A stretch of DNA of 64,000 nt from Dastarcus helophoroides (taxonomy: Eukaryota > Arthropoda > Insecta > Coleoptera > Bothrideridae), in NCBI GenBank assembly GCA_028583605.1, contig CM053326.1, positions 3,392,635-3,456,634 of the forward strand, written 5' to 3'. A model generated the notes under the pieces. It worked only from the letters and a program-made list of their open reading frames with translations, did no database searches and had not been told where the DNA came from. Positions 43,186 to 54,343 of this stretch are shown here, piece after piece. Position numbers and translations under genes: made by a program. Position 1 is the first letter of the stretch. Each line of letters begins with the position of its first letter.

Positions 43186-46100
43186 TAGGGCTTACAATAC
43201 CGGGATTCCGGGATCCCGAATACCGGAATCCCGGACGATTTTTGTCCGGTATTAAAAACCGGTATTTATGTAAAAATACCGGTATTTTGGTATTACATCA
43301 GTTGATAAAAATTTAATTTATGCACAATATAAATCTAATTTAAAATAATATTAATTAATTACAAGAAATCTTTTTTGAAGATAAACAAACAATTTCATTT
43401 CTAGTGATTAGAAGCCTTGGTTTTATTTAATAGAAATGAATAGATTTTAGTTAGTATACTAATTAAATTAAAATTATTATATTTTTCTTAAAAAATAGAT
43501 AAATTTCTGTTTTATTTGTAAATGTGAACTAATAAAGCATTTTTCGATCTTATTTTTGTATTATACCTTTTATCATAATTTATGTTACATAAAACTGAAC
43601 TTGCCCGTTGTAGTTAAAATATCTGATGTTTTATTTTTTCATTTTAAATAACATTAAGCGCAGTTTTCTAATATTTATCATGTAAAAATAAAAGTTGCCA
43701 GATATTTTAAAATATAATAAGAAATTTACTAATATAAAGCCATTGTTTATGTTTTACGTCTACTGCCAATGAATAGGTCTCGTTTATACAAATATATAAA
43801 GTGTGTAACACAAAAATTATTAAATAGTTTAGATTAGATTGTTTAATTTTGCAAATCAGTTGTAGTGTTTACAAGTAAAAATTATATTTTATATTTTCAA
43901 TTTTATTTTTCATTCCGTTGTGTCTTGTGGTGTGTGGATTATGTGCACTTGTTTTCTGGTTTTATTTCTAATAATTGAAAATTATATAACGGTAATTAAA
44001 TATTGATTAATCCATATGAATTATATGATACGCTAAGTTTATATTTGTATTAATGTAAGTTAGAGTGTAATTAATTTACAAATATTAAAATTAATAGGCA
44101 TAAACTGCTATACCCCCTGAAAGATGAATACATTTACAGAGCACCGAAAAGCACAGGACGAAACTTCAGTTTGGAATCATTTTTTGATTGAAAAAAACGG
44201 ACAGGTTGCTAAATGTAAAAAGTGCGCAAAAGAAATAAAGTGTACAGGAGGATCCACAAGAGGCCTTCATACTCACCTAAAAACGATACATGGACTAAAT
44301 CTTAAAAAGAAATGTGAATCTCCCCATGATGTCGAATCAAGTGTTTCTAAACAGCCTAAATTGTTAATAACAAATTATTTTAAAAATAATAAAAACGAAA
44401 AACTTTCAGAGGTGCTTGTCCGAATGACAGCTCGCGATGGTTTGTCTTTTAATATTTTTATAAAATCGTATGACATAAGAGAAGGCTTAAAGGCTAGAGG
44501 ATTCAAAGACATACCAAAATCTGCAGTCACTATTAGAAATATGGTACTTGAATATAGTAAAATTATTAAACAGTCTACAATGCATGAAATTTCTAGACTG
44601 AAATCTGAAGGTAAACGTTTCAGTATCACATTTGACGAATGGACATCTATTCGTAATCGGCGCTACATAAACATTAATGTACATTCTGTTGGAGGAACAA
44701 TGTGGAATATTGGACTAGTGCGCGCTTACGGATCCGTTTCAGCAGAAAAATGCTTATCCCTTGCAGAAGAAAAATTGAAAGATTCTAATTTAGATATATC
44801 TAAAGACATAGTTGGAGTAACTACTGACGGTGCGTCGGTTATGGTAAAATTAGGAAAAATTATAGAGGCTGAACATCAACAATGTATGGCACATTGCATA
44901 AATTTAGCAATTACTGATGTTTTGTATAAGTCAACTTTGAACCCGAGTGTGGATATTGATGTTGTTGAGCAAAATTATAATGATGACGATGTTAATGATG
45001 TTGACGATGACGATGATAACGACGAAGAAGATGGTAATGGAATTTTTATAGAGTTAGATGCTAGTATTACTACAAGTAATATAAATATTAGACATATTGG
45101 TATATCACCTCTAGTTTCGAAAATTCGGAAAGTAGTTAAAACATTTAAGAATTTACCTTCTAAAAATGATAAATATTTACAAAAGTACGTGAGAGAACAA
45201 TTAGGTAAAGAAACAGCGCTAAAATTAGATTGTCAAACAAGATGGAACAGTATGTTATTTATGTTAGAAAAATTTGAAGAAATTAAATTTTGTATTCAAA
45301 AAGCGCTTATTGACATTAGTTCCGATATTCATTTTTCTGACGAAGAATTTAATTTATTATCTTCAATTATTGCTGCTCTTACTCCTGTAAAATTAACAGT
45401 AGATGCATTATGCCGAAAAGATGCAAATCTTTTGACGGCTGACGCTTCTTTAACATTTATGTTATATACTCTTTCCCAGCAAAAATCTGCAATCGCATTA
45501 GAATTATTGGAAGCATTAAAATCTCGAATTTTACTGCGACGAACTGAATTATCACAAATACTTCAGTATCTGCAAAAGGGCTCACAAGATGTTGGAGAAG
45601 TATTTAAACGCATATCCAAATTTACAATCATTAAAAAAATTGTAAACTTAACTAAACGGCTCACACATGAAAATCTAGAAGCTACAGAAGATATGGAAGT
45701 TGTGCAAGAAACATCCCTTTCAATATCTTCCCAAATTAGTAATGAAACAGTATTAGAATCTGACAAGGTAAACGTAAACGCATTAAAGAAAAAACTACAG
45801 GCAGCAATAGACAAAACACTAAATACTTCATCCGTGCCTGCGTTTAAAAAAATTTCAGGTCTGGAACAAAAAATAAAAGATAAAATTACTTTTTTTGAAA
45901 AAACAGGAACAAAAGGAACGTATTTACAAAATGTGTATGATTTCTTAATGACAATAGTGCCGACAAGAATCAGAAAGAGCTTTTTCGGCGACTGGTTATA
46001 TTTGTACGACAATTCGGTCCTCGCTTGATGATGAAACTATTGATTGTTTATGTTTTTTAAGAGCATACTTTAATAAACAAAACACAAGTTAATAATATTA

Positions 46101-46459
46101 TTTCATAAATACTTTCAATTTAATTATACTTTTTGCTTCTTTAATTATATATTGCTATACGAGCCTATTATATGTAAAATGTAACATAGAATTTAATATG
46201 TACTTTTTTTTACTTGCACTTTTTTTGTATCGATCTACTCCTACTCTCTATGTAATAAAATAAATAATATCTACTCATTTCAGAACAATATTTATTGGAT
46301 TTCATATATTATTTGTTAACAAGTCAATATAACAACTGAGGTAAGTAAAAATATAACTAGTAAATTTTTTATTAATAATACCAGTTTTAATACCGGTATC
46401 CGGATATTTCAAATATCAAATACCGGTATTCAGATTTTAGTTCGGTATTGTAAGCCCTA
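43186..46459 (+). mobile_element. hAT DNA transposon, nearly complete
   Basis: A 3274-bp element with perfect 17-bp terminal inverted repeats TAGGGCTTACAATACCG (43186-43202, and inverted at 46443-46459). It is flanked by the 8-bp target duplication CTTACAAG (43178-43185 and 46460-46467), the hallmark of hAT elements. Near each end are subterminal ACCGGTATT/AATACCGGT repeats, probable transposase-binding sites. It carries one transposase gene (44124-46028) with a single late frame change. It sits inside the 41.5-46.8 kb pogo-like region. Confidence 0.95.
44124..46028 (+). pseudogene. hAT transposase with a C-terminal frameshift
   Basis: DDE transposase (634 residues as read) that would excise and insert the surrounding element. 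ATG at 44124. Residues about 17-57 form a BED zinc finger (C31, C34, H51, H56). The catalytic domain has FDEW with Asp171, TTDGASVM with Asp235, and the CMAHCINLAI motif. An acidic insert (DDDVNDVDDDDDNDEEDG) lies near residues 287-305. RWNSM and the later VDALCRKD block follow. After LMTIVPT a one-base insertion at about 45965-45966 shifts the frame. The shifted frame, to about 46070, reads SERAFSATGYICTTIRSSL and LCFLRAYFNK, the hAT C-terminal dimerisation motif, so the read protein lacks it. The rest is open, which points to recent inactivation or a sequencing error. Confidence 0.92.
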
Positions 46460-46569
46460 CTTACAAGGTTTAATAAGCTTTTAATTGCTTTTGGTTAAGA
46501 GAAAGTTCTTAATTGTTGGGATATCCCATGCTAATGACTTTATTTGCCTGTTTCCGCAAAAAGCTGATT

Positions 46570-46803
46570 TCATGTGCCAGAAGAGTAAAAACAGTTTTAA
46601 TGCTGAGTCAAAAAATTTAATTGATTAATAGTGTTATAATGAGTCCCTGCAAGCATATGCACTTTTACATATGATTTGTGTATTTTTCATGTTACCTCTC
46701 TATGACGAAAACCTCCCTATTGCAAAAATCTCCCTATAACAATTTTTTGGTAGGATTTAGGAACTCTCTTTAGGGAGCTTTGACTGTAAACACTTTTAAA
46801 AAA
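46570..46803. repeat. Pogo-like right inverted end (mate 41517-41768)
   Basis: TAATGCTGAGTCAAAAAATT through CTCCCTATAACAATTTTTTGG to AGCTTTGACTG, followed by TA. Inverted match to the left end. Confidence 0.65.
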
Positions 46804-46844
46804 GTCAATATTTTGGGTTTTCAAGCAAACATTTTTTTTAAAAT

Positions 46845-47259
46845 TTAATCCACTCGCAAAGGGTAACCCCATTATGTTTTCAAAGCACTGCGAGTAGTAT
46901 GCGGAAACAAGGATAGATGGCGATGAACCACCTTAACAAGGATGGGTTGTAATTTTTGGGGAAAATTCCTTTCGGTAACAAGTTTCATAACTTGGAAGTT
47001 CTATAGAAAAAAGTCTCCGTAGACAGAAGTCCTCACTGTGTCAAGCTGGATCGCACAGGAATTTGCTGTCTCCGACTGTCTAGTACGCCTCAAGAATCTT
47101 GCCCTTGGGGGGATCAATCCTATTAGTTCCTGCGAGCATCTTCCACGATAGTACTTGTAGAAAAAAGACAAGTCACCAACCATACGCCTGTGCTCTAGTG
47201 TTTTGAGAGAATCGATCAGACTCTCGTCGTCAATTAGGCGAATGGCTCTTCTTTGAATT
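46845..47259 (-). pseudogene. CR1-type retrotransposon, copy 4, 3' portion
   Basis: Minus-strand 3' UTR (starting at the plus-strand AATCCACTCGCAAAGGG) and C-terminal tail with DSLKTLEHRRMVGDLSFF and LIGLIPPRARFLRR. Split at 47259 by a DNA element; continues at 48855. Confidence 0.85.
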
Positions 47260-48854
47260 AGGAAGTTTCCACTTGTCAAAAGTATTACTAATTTTAACGT
47301 TACGTGATAGTATAAAGTAAACTTAAAAAATTGCCGAAAGAATTATTTCAATATTTTTAAATTTGAATAAGTTATTGCACTTTAAAGTATTTATGGTACA
47401 GGCTACTCTGTAAATGTTGTGTGACGTCACTAGGCACGACCCGGCTAATATGCCGGCTGTTACTACCTATAAACTAAGTATATGCTATAAATTAATAAAC
47501 CATAGGGTCAGTGTGAATTCAATGAATTGTTTTATTTTGTTGTTGTCGGGAAATAATCAACAATGGAAAAAGGTTTTGTTCGTGGTGATTCCAAAAATTT
47601 ACCGAAAGTGGATATAGCAATGATTATAGATTTTTTTTCGAATAATTCTCTATATACCAGTGCAGAAATTCGAGGTGCAAAGTAGACTATTTCATTACTT
47701 TCTTAAGAAATTTTGAAGTGCTTATCCTTACATAAATAATTAGTATTGACTAGTGTATAGTAATTGTTATTTAAGAAATCAGTAAATATTTAGTGAGAGA
47801 TCTAATGATGTCATTCTTATGCAGTATGTCGATATCAATATTTGGTTTTGACTTTTTTTTTTGTATAAGAGCGACTTATTAACAAAAATATTATTTATAT
47901 TTAAGGTTGGTAAAAGTGTTATTTCTTTATAAAAATAAATATTTTTGTTGCAGACTTGGAAGAGATCTGGATTGGATACGTATAAGTCAAAAGAGAAGGA
48001 AATCATTGCATTGTACGAGCAAGAATGACACCGGAACATCATTTGAATGTAATGAAAATGAAGAAGTTATCACAAAGATACATCTGCTTCGACCTACAGC
48101 AAGTTTTTGTTGTATTTAATAAAAATAGATTAAATAAAAACCAGTGACGTTACATTTCACTTACGTAATATTAAACTAAATAAAAAATGAAGATTAAAAA
48201 CAGGGCTAAAAGTCATTTTTTTTTTAATATCATATTTTAAGAACGAACGATATTATATTTAAATTTACCCACTTAACAATTATATTATTTATTTATTTGT
48301 CATCCACTGTTTTTACTACAGTAGATCAGATTTATGTTTGTTATTAAATTGGTTTATACTTATATCAAAATGATCTTCACAGTAATATAATGAAGACTGA
48401 CATGAAAGTGGTTGTTTATCATGTATTTCATAACTCTACACCACTTTTTTCTCAAACTTTGTACTTTCGGTACGGAAAAAGAAAAATTTCTCCGGGGTAA
48501 TGACAATAGTTTTTCTACATTTAAAAACTATACAATATTTATATAGGGAAGTCTTTGCACTCATTTTTTGCTGGTTATTATTTAGCACGAAATGAAAACG
48601 GAAACAAGATTTGAAGAAGTGTTAACTGAAAGAGCACGACAAAGACAAGACGACTTTAGGCGATCCAGACTCCTATCATGTTTTATGACGTCACAGATGT
48701 TTTCAGCGGCAAATCGAGAGAACGTGAGAAATTTGAACTTCAAAGGACCATAATTCAGCCAATTCTAAAGATATTTCAAAAAATATTTTTTTCGTTCGTC
48801 TCCTAATTTTTAGGACTATAATTGAGCCTATTTTTAAAAAAATGGAAACTTCCT
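47260..48854 (+). mobile_element. DNA element with 12-bp inverted ends and AATT duplication
   Basis: A 1595-bp insertion in CR1 copy 4. The ends are AGGAAGTTTCCA and TGGAAACTTCCT, and AATT is duplicated (47256-47259 and 48855-48858); comparison with the uninterrupted CR1 copies at 12.7 and 59.4 kb shows one AATT at the empty site. Inside is a short coding remnant (47564-48060) but no recognisable full transposase. The superfamily is unassigned. Confidence 0.8.
47564..48060 (+). pseudogene. Remnant of an arthropod transposon-associated protein, possibly two exons
   Basis: ATG at 47564 opens MEKGFVRGDSKNLPKVDIAM, running 40 residues through TSAEIRGAK to a TAG at 47684-47686. The combination GDSxNLPKVD...EIRG is familiar from the N-terminus of a family of transposon-associated arthropod proteins, but I cannot name its enzyme activity. 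About 270 bp downstream, after TTTTTGTTGCAG (a good 3' splice site), there is a second block with IGYV and VKREGNHCIVRARMTPEHH-like content in one frame. That reads as the next part of the same family with one stop. Only the N-terminal portion survives. Function unknown. Confidence 0.45.
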
Positions 48855-49755
48855 AATTGAATCCAAGAGAGCTAAAGTGTGTTTTGGGGCTGAACTCCAA
48901 ACATGAGAACAGTATTTTAGTGTTGGCCTAACTTGAGCTTTGTATAGTGTTAATAGCTGATGAGATGTAAGGGACTTTTTATCTCTAAAAAGAAAGCCTA
49001 GCTTCTGAGAGGCGGATTTGGCAATGGCGCGCACATAATCGTTCCAAGAGAAATTAGTGCTCCCATTCGCTCCTAGGATAGATAGATTAGATCCCATCGG
49101 AAGGATTTTACCGTCCATTAGTATGTTTGTTGCATTATCCCTTGATGTTTTCTTAGAGAAAACCGCGGCCTGAGTTTTTGAAGTCGACCAAATTGTTCTT
49201 ACCCCATTCCAGAATAATCTCGAGATCCCGATTAATTGTCTGAATTTGCTGTTCCCTTAGTCGATCTGAAGCAGCAATAGACAATGCTTTGTCGGAGAAA
49301 AAAGATGACACAAGATCGTTTATGTGTAACAGAAATAGAGTAGTAGACAGAACAGACCTCTGAGGCACCCCTGCATTAATCGCAATTGTCTCGGATAAAA
49401 TGCCATCGACGACGATCTGAAGAGATCTGTCAGTGAGAAAATCGGATATCAAATGACAGAGTTCAGGAGGAAGACCATAAGATGTTAATTTGGCGAGAAA
49501 AGATTAATGCCAGACTCTGTCAAAAGCCTTTGAGATATCCAATGCCATAATCCTAGCCTCACCATGTTTTTTCATAGCTGAGTTACAGATATGAATAACA
49601 TATGCCAGTAGATCGCCAGTGAAACGTTGTCTAAAATCGTATTGCCTGTCGGAGATGATTCTCTTTTTCTCCAGATATTTGAGAATCTCGATGTTGTTAA
49701 CTTTTTCCATCACATTAGATATAACGGGAAACAAAGCGGGGACAAAAGTCAAAAT
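48855..49755 (-). pseudogene. CR1-type retrotransposon, copy 4, reverse transcriptase portion
   Basis: Encodes NVMEKVNNIEILKYLEKKR, EARIMALDISKAFDRVW and AINAGVPQRSVLSTTL. A deletion then removes about 50 bp including the YADD box: after LHINDL the sequence jumps to LVSSFFSDKALS (compare copies 3 and 5). Then ILEWGKNNLVDF and KILPMGSNLSILG. Catalytically dead by loss of the active-site Asp pair. 5'-truncated at about 49755. Confidence 0.85.
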
Positions 49756-50282
49756 TTAAATGGAAATTGTGACAAGAAGTACCGAAGTTTCCAATTATAA
49801 TAAAATACAATTTTTTTTAAAACTTTTAGCTTAACAAGCAAACATTATTACAAAAACAAAAATGGGAATTACGGAAAAAGCTAAATTTTTAAAAATTTGC
49901 CTTTCTTATTAGAGAATTTCAAACTTAACTCAGAACGTCGAAAAAAATGAAATGAAATGAAACAATACATGCAATTGAAGTGAAGTGAAGGAAGTGAAAT
50001 AAAGTGAAATGAAATAAAATAAAAATGTTGCCTAACAAAGGCAAAATTTCGATAATGTACATACTCAGAATTTGTAAATCTTCGAGAAAAAAGTATTTCC
50101 TAAATTTTAAATTTCAGTTATATATTTTTAAATTAAAATACAATTTTAAAATTGCAATTAAAAATTCTTTTCATGTGTTCTGTTGTTTTTTTAAATTGTA
50201 TTTTGGATATCGAAATCTCGGCATAATTTGCAGAAAAATCAACATATAAACTTCGAAAATCAGTCAAATTAAGAAAGATAAA
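49756..50282. other. AT-rich spacer
   Basis: Includes a short GAAATGAAATGAA-like pentamer stretch at about 49950-50020. No gene. Confidence 0.45.
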
Positions 50283-50285
50283 TTA

Positions 50286-52891
50286 CACAGGCCCACAAAA
50301 AAAAAAGTGGTGTGTGCTGGGTGTCGGACCCACATAGTCCGGCGTATTTTTTTCCGCTGAACACGAATCTGTAGTTTAAATTGGGGGTCAAACTGCTAAA
50401 AGTGGAGAAAAACCAAAAAAACCGATAAAAATCACGATCTCGTATTTTTTTCTGTATGATATTATCATCTTGCAGTTTCTACTTGTTTCTCTCTGTAATA
50501 TCCAACCGTAATGTGCAAATACGTTAATTCACTACTTATTGTGTCTTATTTAAGTGTCACATTGATGATATTTTGTTTTTGACAAAAAATAAGGAAATGG
50601 TTAACTAAATCGGTACATTTACCGGCAGAAACCTGCTACTCCGGAATGATTGGACTACGATGGCAACTGCCCTTTATCGGGATGTGTAGAATGATTCGCT
50701 AGTCAACATTTCGGCGTATCGAAGCCAGCGAAGGCGCGCTGTTTTGCAGGGAAGCGCTAGAATATGAGAATGATGCCGTAGTGTGTCCGACGACGAGTTG
50801 ACATTGTCCTTGTCAAAGTCGGAAAGCCCTCATACTTAGGCCTAGGTATTCTAGCGTGCGGGGTTTATTTATTTTCATGGATTCTTCTACTGAAAATTTT
50901 GCTGGAACTTCTAGTACTCGTGGCAATCACAAATGTACTGGAAATCCCAATGCTTTTTGCTACGTTTGTGCAAAGTACATAGGGATAAAAAATACAAAGA
51001 AACTAACAGATCGTTTCGTGACTTTGTATGAAAAGTGCTTCAATATGAAAGTTTCCCTCGATCTCAAAAATTGGATACCCAATTTTGTTTGTGGCTCATG
51101 TTATAATATGATCAATAGATTTGAAAAGCACCAGGTCAAGGCGAATCTTAAATTTAAAACTCCAGCGATATGGAAAAAGCCACTTGATGCAAGTAATTGT
51201 TACTTTTGCACAACAAATGTCAACACTGTGGGCCGAATGCATAAGGATAAAATTTCTTATCCTTATGTGTCAAGTGTTCAACAACCAGTTGCAAACTTCA
51301 TAGAAGGTTTAGAAGATGACACGTCACAAGACAGTCTGACTAGTGGATTAGACACAATGGAAGTCGACGTCGATCCTGAAAATTCAGCTTTTATTGATAA
51401 AGAGTTTGATACTAGTAGTGAAAACATTTCTAGCGAATCTGAGGAAGAAGAGTTTTCGAGCAATGAAGAATACAGACCTATTGGTGAAGATCGGAAGCCG
51501 GAAAAATACGATCAAAAACATCTGAATGATTTATTCAGAGAGGCTAAACTCTCAAAAGAAGCGGCTGAAATATTGGCTTCGAATATGAAAAAGAGAAATC
51601 TATTGACAAAAGGTACTAAAGTTTCGTTTTATCGGAATCGAGAAGAAGCCTTCCGTAAATATTTTGAAAAAAATGAAGATTTACTCTATTGCACTGATGT
51701 AAAAGGACTTATCGATGAATTTAAGCCAAATTTATATGAGCCAGAAAATTGGCGGTTATTCATTGATTCGTCTCAACAGAGTCTTAAGGCAGTCCTTCTC
51801 CACAACACCAACAAATTCGCTCCTCTACCTTTAGCCCACTCCACTGTACTTAAAGAAGAGTATTCAAACCTCGAAGTTGTCCTAAAGAAAATACAGTACG
51901 AAGAACATAAGTGGCAAGTATGTGGTGATTTAAAAATTTTGTCCATGATCCTTGGACAGCAATCTGGATTCACAAAATATCCATGCTATTTGTGTATGTT
52001 TGACAGTAGGGATCGAAAAAATCACTACGTAAAAAAAGAATGGCCTTTATGATCTTCATTTAAGGTTGGATCACATAATATAATAAAGAAACCGCTTGTT
52101 GATCCAGCCAAAATTCTCATTCCTCATCTTCATATAAAACTTGGCTTAATTAAACAGTATGTCAAAGCTCTTGATAAAGATGGTGAATGTTTTACGTACC
52201 TGCGTACTGTGTTTAAAAAAAAATCTGATGCTAAACTAAGGGAAGGCATCTTCGATGGACCGGAAATCCGAAAGTTATTCAAAGATGAAGGGTTTGTTGC
52301 AGTCATGGATGACCAAGAAAAGGCATCGTGGTTAAGTTTCAAGGAAGTGTGTACCAAATTTTTAGGCAATACCAAGGATGCTGATTACAAAAGCATTGTG
52401 GCAAATATGATAAGAAATTTTCAGCATTCAGGTTGCCTAATGAATTTGAAAATGCACTTCCTTGATTCGCATCTTGACCAATTCCCGGAGAATAACGGAG
52501 ACTTCAGTGAAGAGCAAGGAGAAAGATTTCACCAAGATCTCAAAGAGTTTGAACGGCGGTTTCAGGGACAGTGGGGAATAAATATGTTTGCAGATTACTG
52601 TTGGATGCTACACAGAGAAACTCAAGAAAAAGGAACAAAACGTAGCAGAAATCCACTTCACAGGTCATTTGAAGAAAAAAGGGTCAGGAAAAGACGAAAA
52701 TTATAAGAATGATAATATCAAACAGAAAAAAATACGAGATCGTGATTTTTATCGGTTTTTTTGGTTTTTCTCTACTTTTAGCAGTTTGACCCCCAATTTA
52801 GACTACAGATTCGTGTTCAGCGGGAAAAAATACGCCGGACTATGTGGGTCCGACACCCAGCACACACCACTTTTTTTTTTGTGGGCCTGTG
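50286..52891 (+). mobile_element. Young-looking DNA transposon with about 183-bp inverted repeats, TTA duplication
   Basis: A 2606-bp element. Terminal inverted repeats run 50286-50468 and 52708-52891 and differ at only a few positions. They start CACAGGCCCACAAAAAA and include GTCGGACCCACATAGTCCGG. TTA flanks both ends (50283-50285 and 52892-52894). It carries one gene (50877-52706) with a single internal stop. CAC ends with a 3-bp duplication would suit the CMC/Chapaev-type group, but the protein shows no motif I can use to prove it. Confidence 0.88.
50877..52706 (+). pseudogene. Transposase-like gene of the 50.3-52.9 kb element, one internal stop
   Basis: A single frame of about 609 codons broken once, by TGA at 52050-52052. 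The first real ATG is at 50877 (MDSSTENFAG); an upstream in-frame GTG at 50856 is not a likely eukaryotic start. N-terminal Cys pairs (CYVCAKYIG, CGSC, then CYFC) suggest a zinc-binding module over residues 20-110. An acidic Ser-rich linker follows (SESEEEEFSSNEE). The rear half has a conserved look: GDLKILSMILGQQSGFTKYP then CYLCMFDSRD, LGLIKQYVKALDKDG, GPEIRKLF, HFLDSHLDQFPENNGDFSEE, GERFHQDLKEFERRFQG and FADYCWML. I have met this family as uncharacterised proteins in invertebrate genomes. The Asp and Glu of these blocks (DSHLD, SEEQGE) are candidate catalytic residues by inference only. It ends two bases before the right inverted repeat. The stop probably replaced one sense codon. Confidence 0.8.
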
Positions 52892-52894
52892 TTA

Positions 52895-53173
52895 TTTATA
52901 ACTTTATGATGAGATCATCGGGAAAAAATTATTAAAGACCGTGCAACTTTTTAAAGGTAAGCAAAAATTTGGGAAAATGTTTGGTTGATGCTTTTTTTAT
53001 AGTTACTCAAAAATTGCTAAGACTATAAAAAAGTTTGAACTGCACTTGGAACTCAAACTTGATTTTCGATTATTTTTCCATAAGACCATTTTTTTTCAAG
53101 TTGCAATTTTTTCAAAATCACATAAAAATTTGGAATATTTTTTACATTTCTTATTTTCTGTTTATTAATAATA
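52895..53173. other. AT-rich spacer
   Basis: No gene recognised between the two DNA transposons. Confidence 0.4.
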
Positions 53174-53358
53174 CCAGGCAACCAATAAAGTTCGTGCGGT
53201 TTTTCTTTATTGTCTAATTTTATGAATTATATTCAGTAAGCAGGATGTAGTGGTGGGGTAATTTTGAATATAGGTTAAAACTTATGTCAATGAGTATTAT
53301 TCAGTGTATTTAATAAGTTAGATTACTTTGAATTAAAGTGCAAAATCTTTGCTAAAAT

Positions 53359-53686
53359 ATGACCGTGTCAAATGCAATAATTCGTGCTTGGTTACTTTAT
53401 GAATTCAAACTTGGTACCAAGGCTGCAGAAGCTTGTCGTAAGATATGCGCTGCTTTTAAAGAAGGTACTGTAGCTAAACCGACAGGTCAAAACTGGTTTA
53501 CGAAATTTGCCTCTGGAGATGAAAATCTGGAAAATGAACCTCGCTCCGCAAGACTATCAACGATCAATAACGACGATATCAAGCTGCCGATCGAGCAGGA
53601 TTCAAGTCAGACATGTCAAGCTCTTGCTTTAAGATACAATGTGAGTGAGGAAACTATTCGCATACATTTGCACCTGCTTGGGAAAT
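53359..53686 (+). pseudogene. mariner transposase, N-terminal part
   Basis: DNA-binding half: IIRAWLLYEFKLGTKAAEAC, then ICAAFKEGTV and NWFTKFASGDENLENEPRSA, and a second helix-turn-helix ending RIHLHLLGK. This matches the order of mariner transposases (helix-turn-helix, WF..F..GD, then second domain). A stop (TGA) follows GK at 53686-53688, next to the MITE insertion. Confidence 0.88.
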
Positions 53687-53694
53687 GATGGAAG

Positions 53695-54335
53695 CAGAGA
53701 CTAAATAGACTGAACCTAACACGGTAAGCAGTGAAGCCAGTTGAAAGCCTGGCGAAAGCCTAGCTCCATCTAGCTCGCAATGCCCTCTTATTATTTGACA
53801 GACCTTTGCGAAGATAACATCGGTTTTTTTAAAAGAAAATGGGCTGTAAATATGGGGAAGTGTATTGTGGATCATTGTTGAAACCTCAGTGAACACATTA
53901 GTGAAGGAAAATCAAGAGTTTCATTCTTTGGGTAGGTAAAAATAAAATATATAAATATTCAATTATTGGGGTGCGCGCGCCGCCATTTCACTGCAATCAT
54001 GACGTGTTTACAGCACCGGCTTAACAATATTGCACACAGGCGTCGCGTATTAAAAGAAAATTATTTTACTATTAAACCAAGATGTCTTTGAAAATAGTTC
54101 TCCTGAACTTTTACCAAAAAGCACTTATAAAAATTATCCTATTGGTCCAAAAGCTCCTAATTCTAAAGTTTCATCTAAATCGTTAGAACCGTTACGCGGC
54201 AAGTTTCGTATTTATAAATTTTACTTAATCCGACCATATCAAAGAGTAGTGGAATGCACCTCCCCATTTCCCCACATTTTAGCTTCAACTGTACGCATGA
54301 GACAACATTGAAACGTTCAGTCTATTTAGTCTCTG
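53695..54335. mobile_element. Non-autonomous hAT-type element (MITE) in mariner
   Basis: A 641-bp insertion with perfect 21-bp inverted ends beginning CAGAGACTAAATAGACTG, flanked by the 8-bp duplication GATGGAAG (53687-53694 and 54336-54343). The 8-bp duplication and CAGAG start fit hAT. It has no transposase. Its interior holds a GC-rich patch (53970-54060) and a coding-like stretch (see 53999-54308). Confidence 0.9.
53999..54308 (+). other. Coding-like stretch inside the hAT-type MITE
   Basis: ATG at 53999 opens 30 codons (MTCLQHRLNNIAHRRRVLKE then NYFTIKPRCL). After a one-frame step the next 75 codons are open to a TGA at 54306-54308: DVFENSSPELLPKSTYKNYP, with many Pro and charged residues. 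Composition differs from the random AT-rich frames elsewhere. I do not recognise it. It may be a captured host fragment or a decayed piece of the parental element. Confidence 0.35.
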
Positions 54336-54343
54336 GATGGAAG

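Noticed and set aside
50856..50876. Upstream start for the 50.9 kb gene
   Set aside because: The codon at 50856 is GTG. The first in-frame ATG is at 50877.
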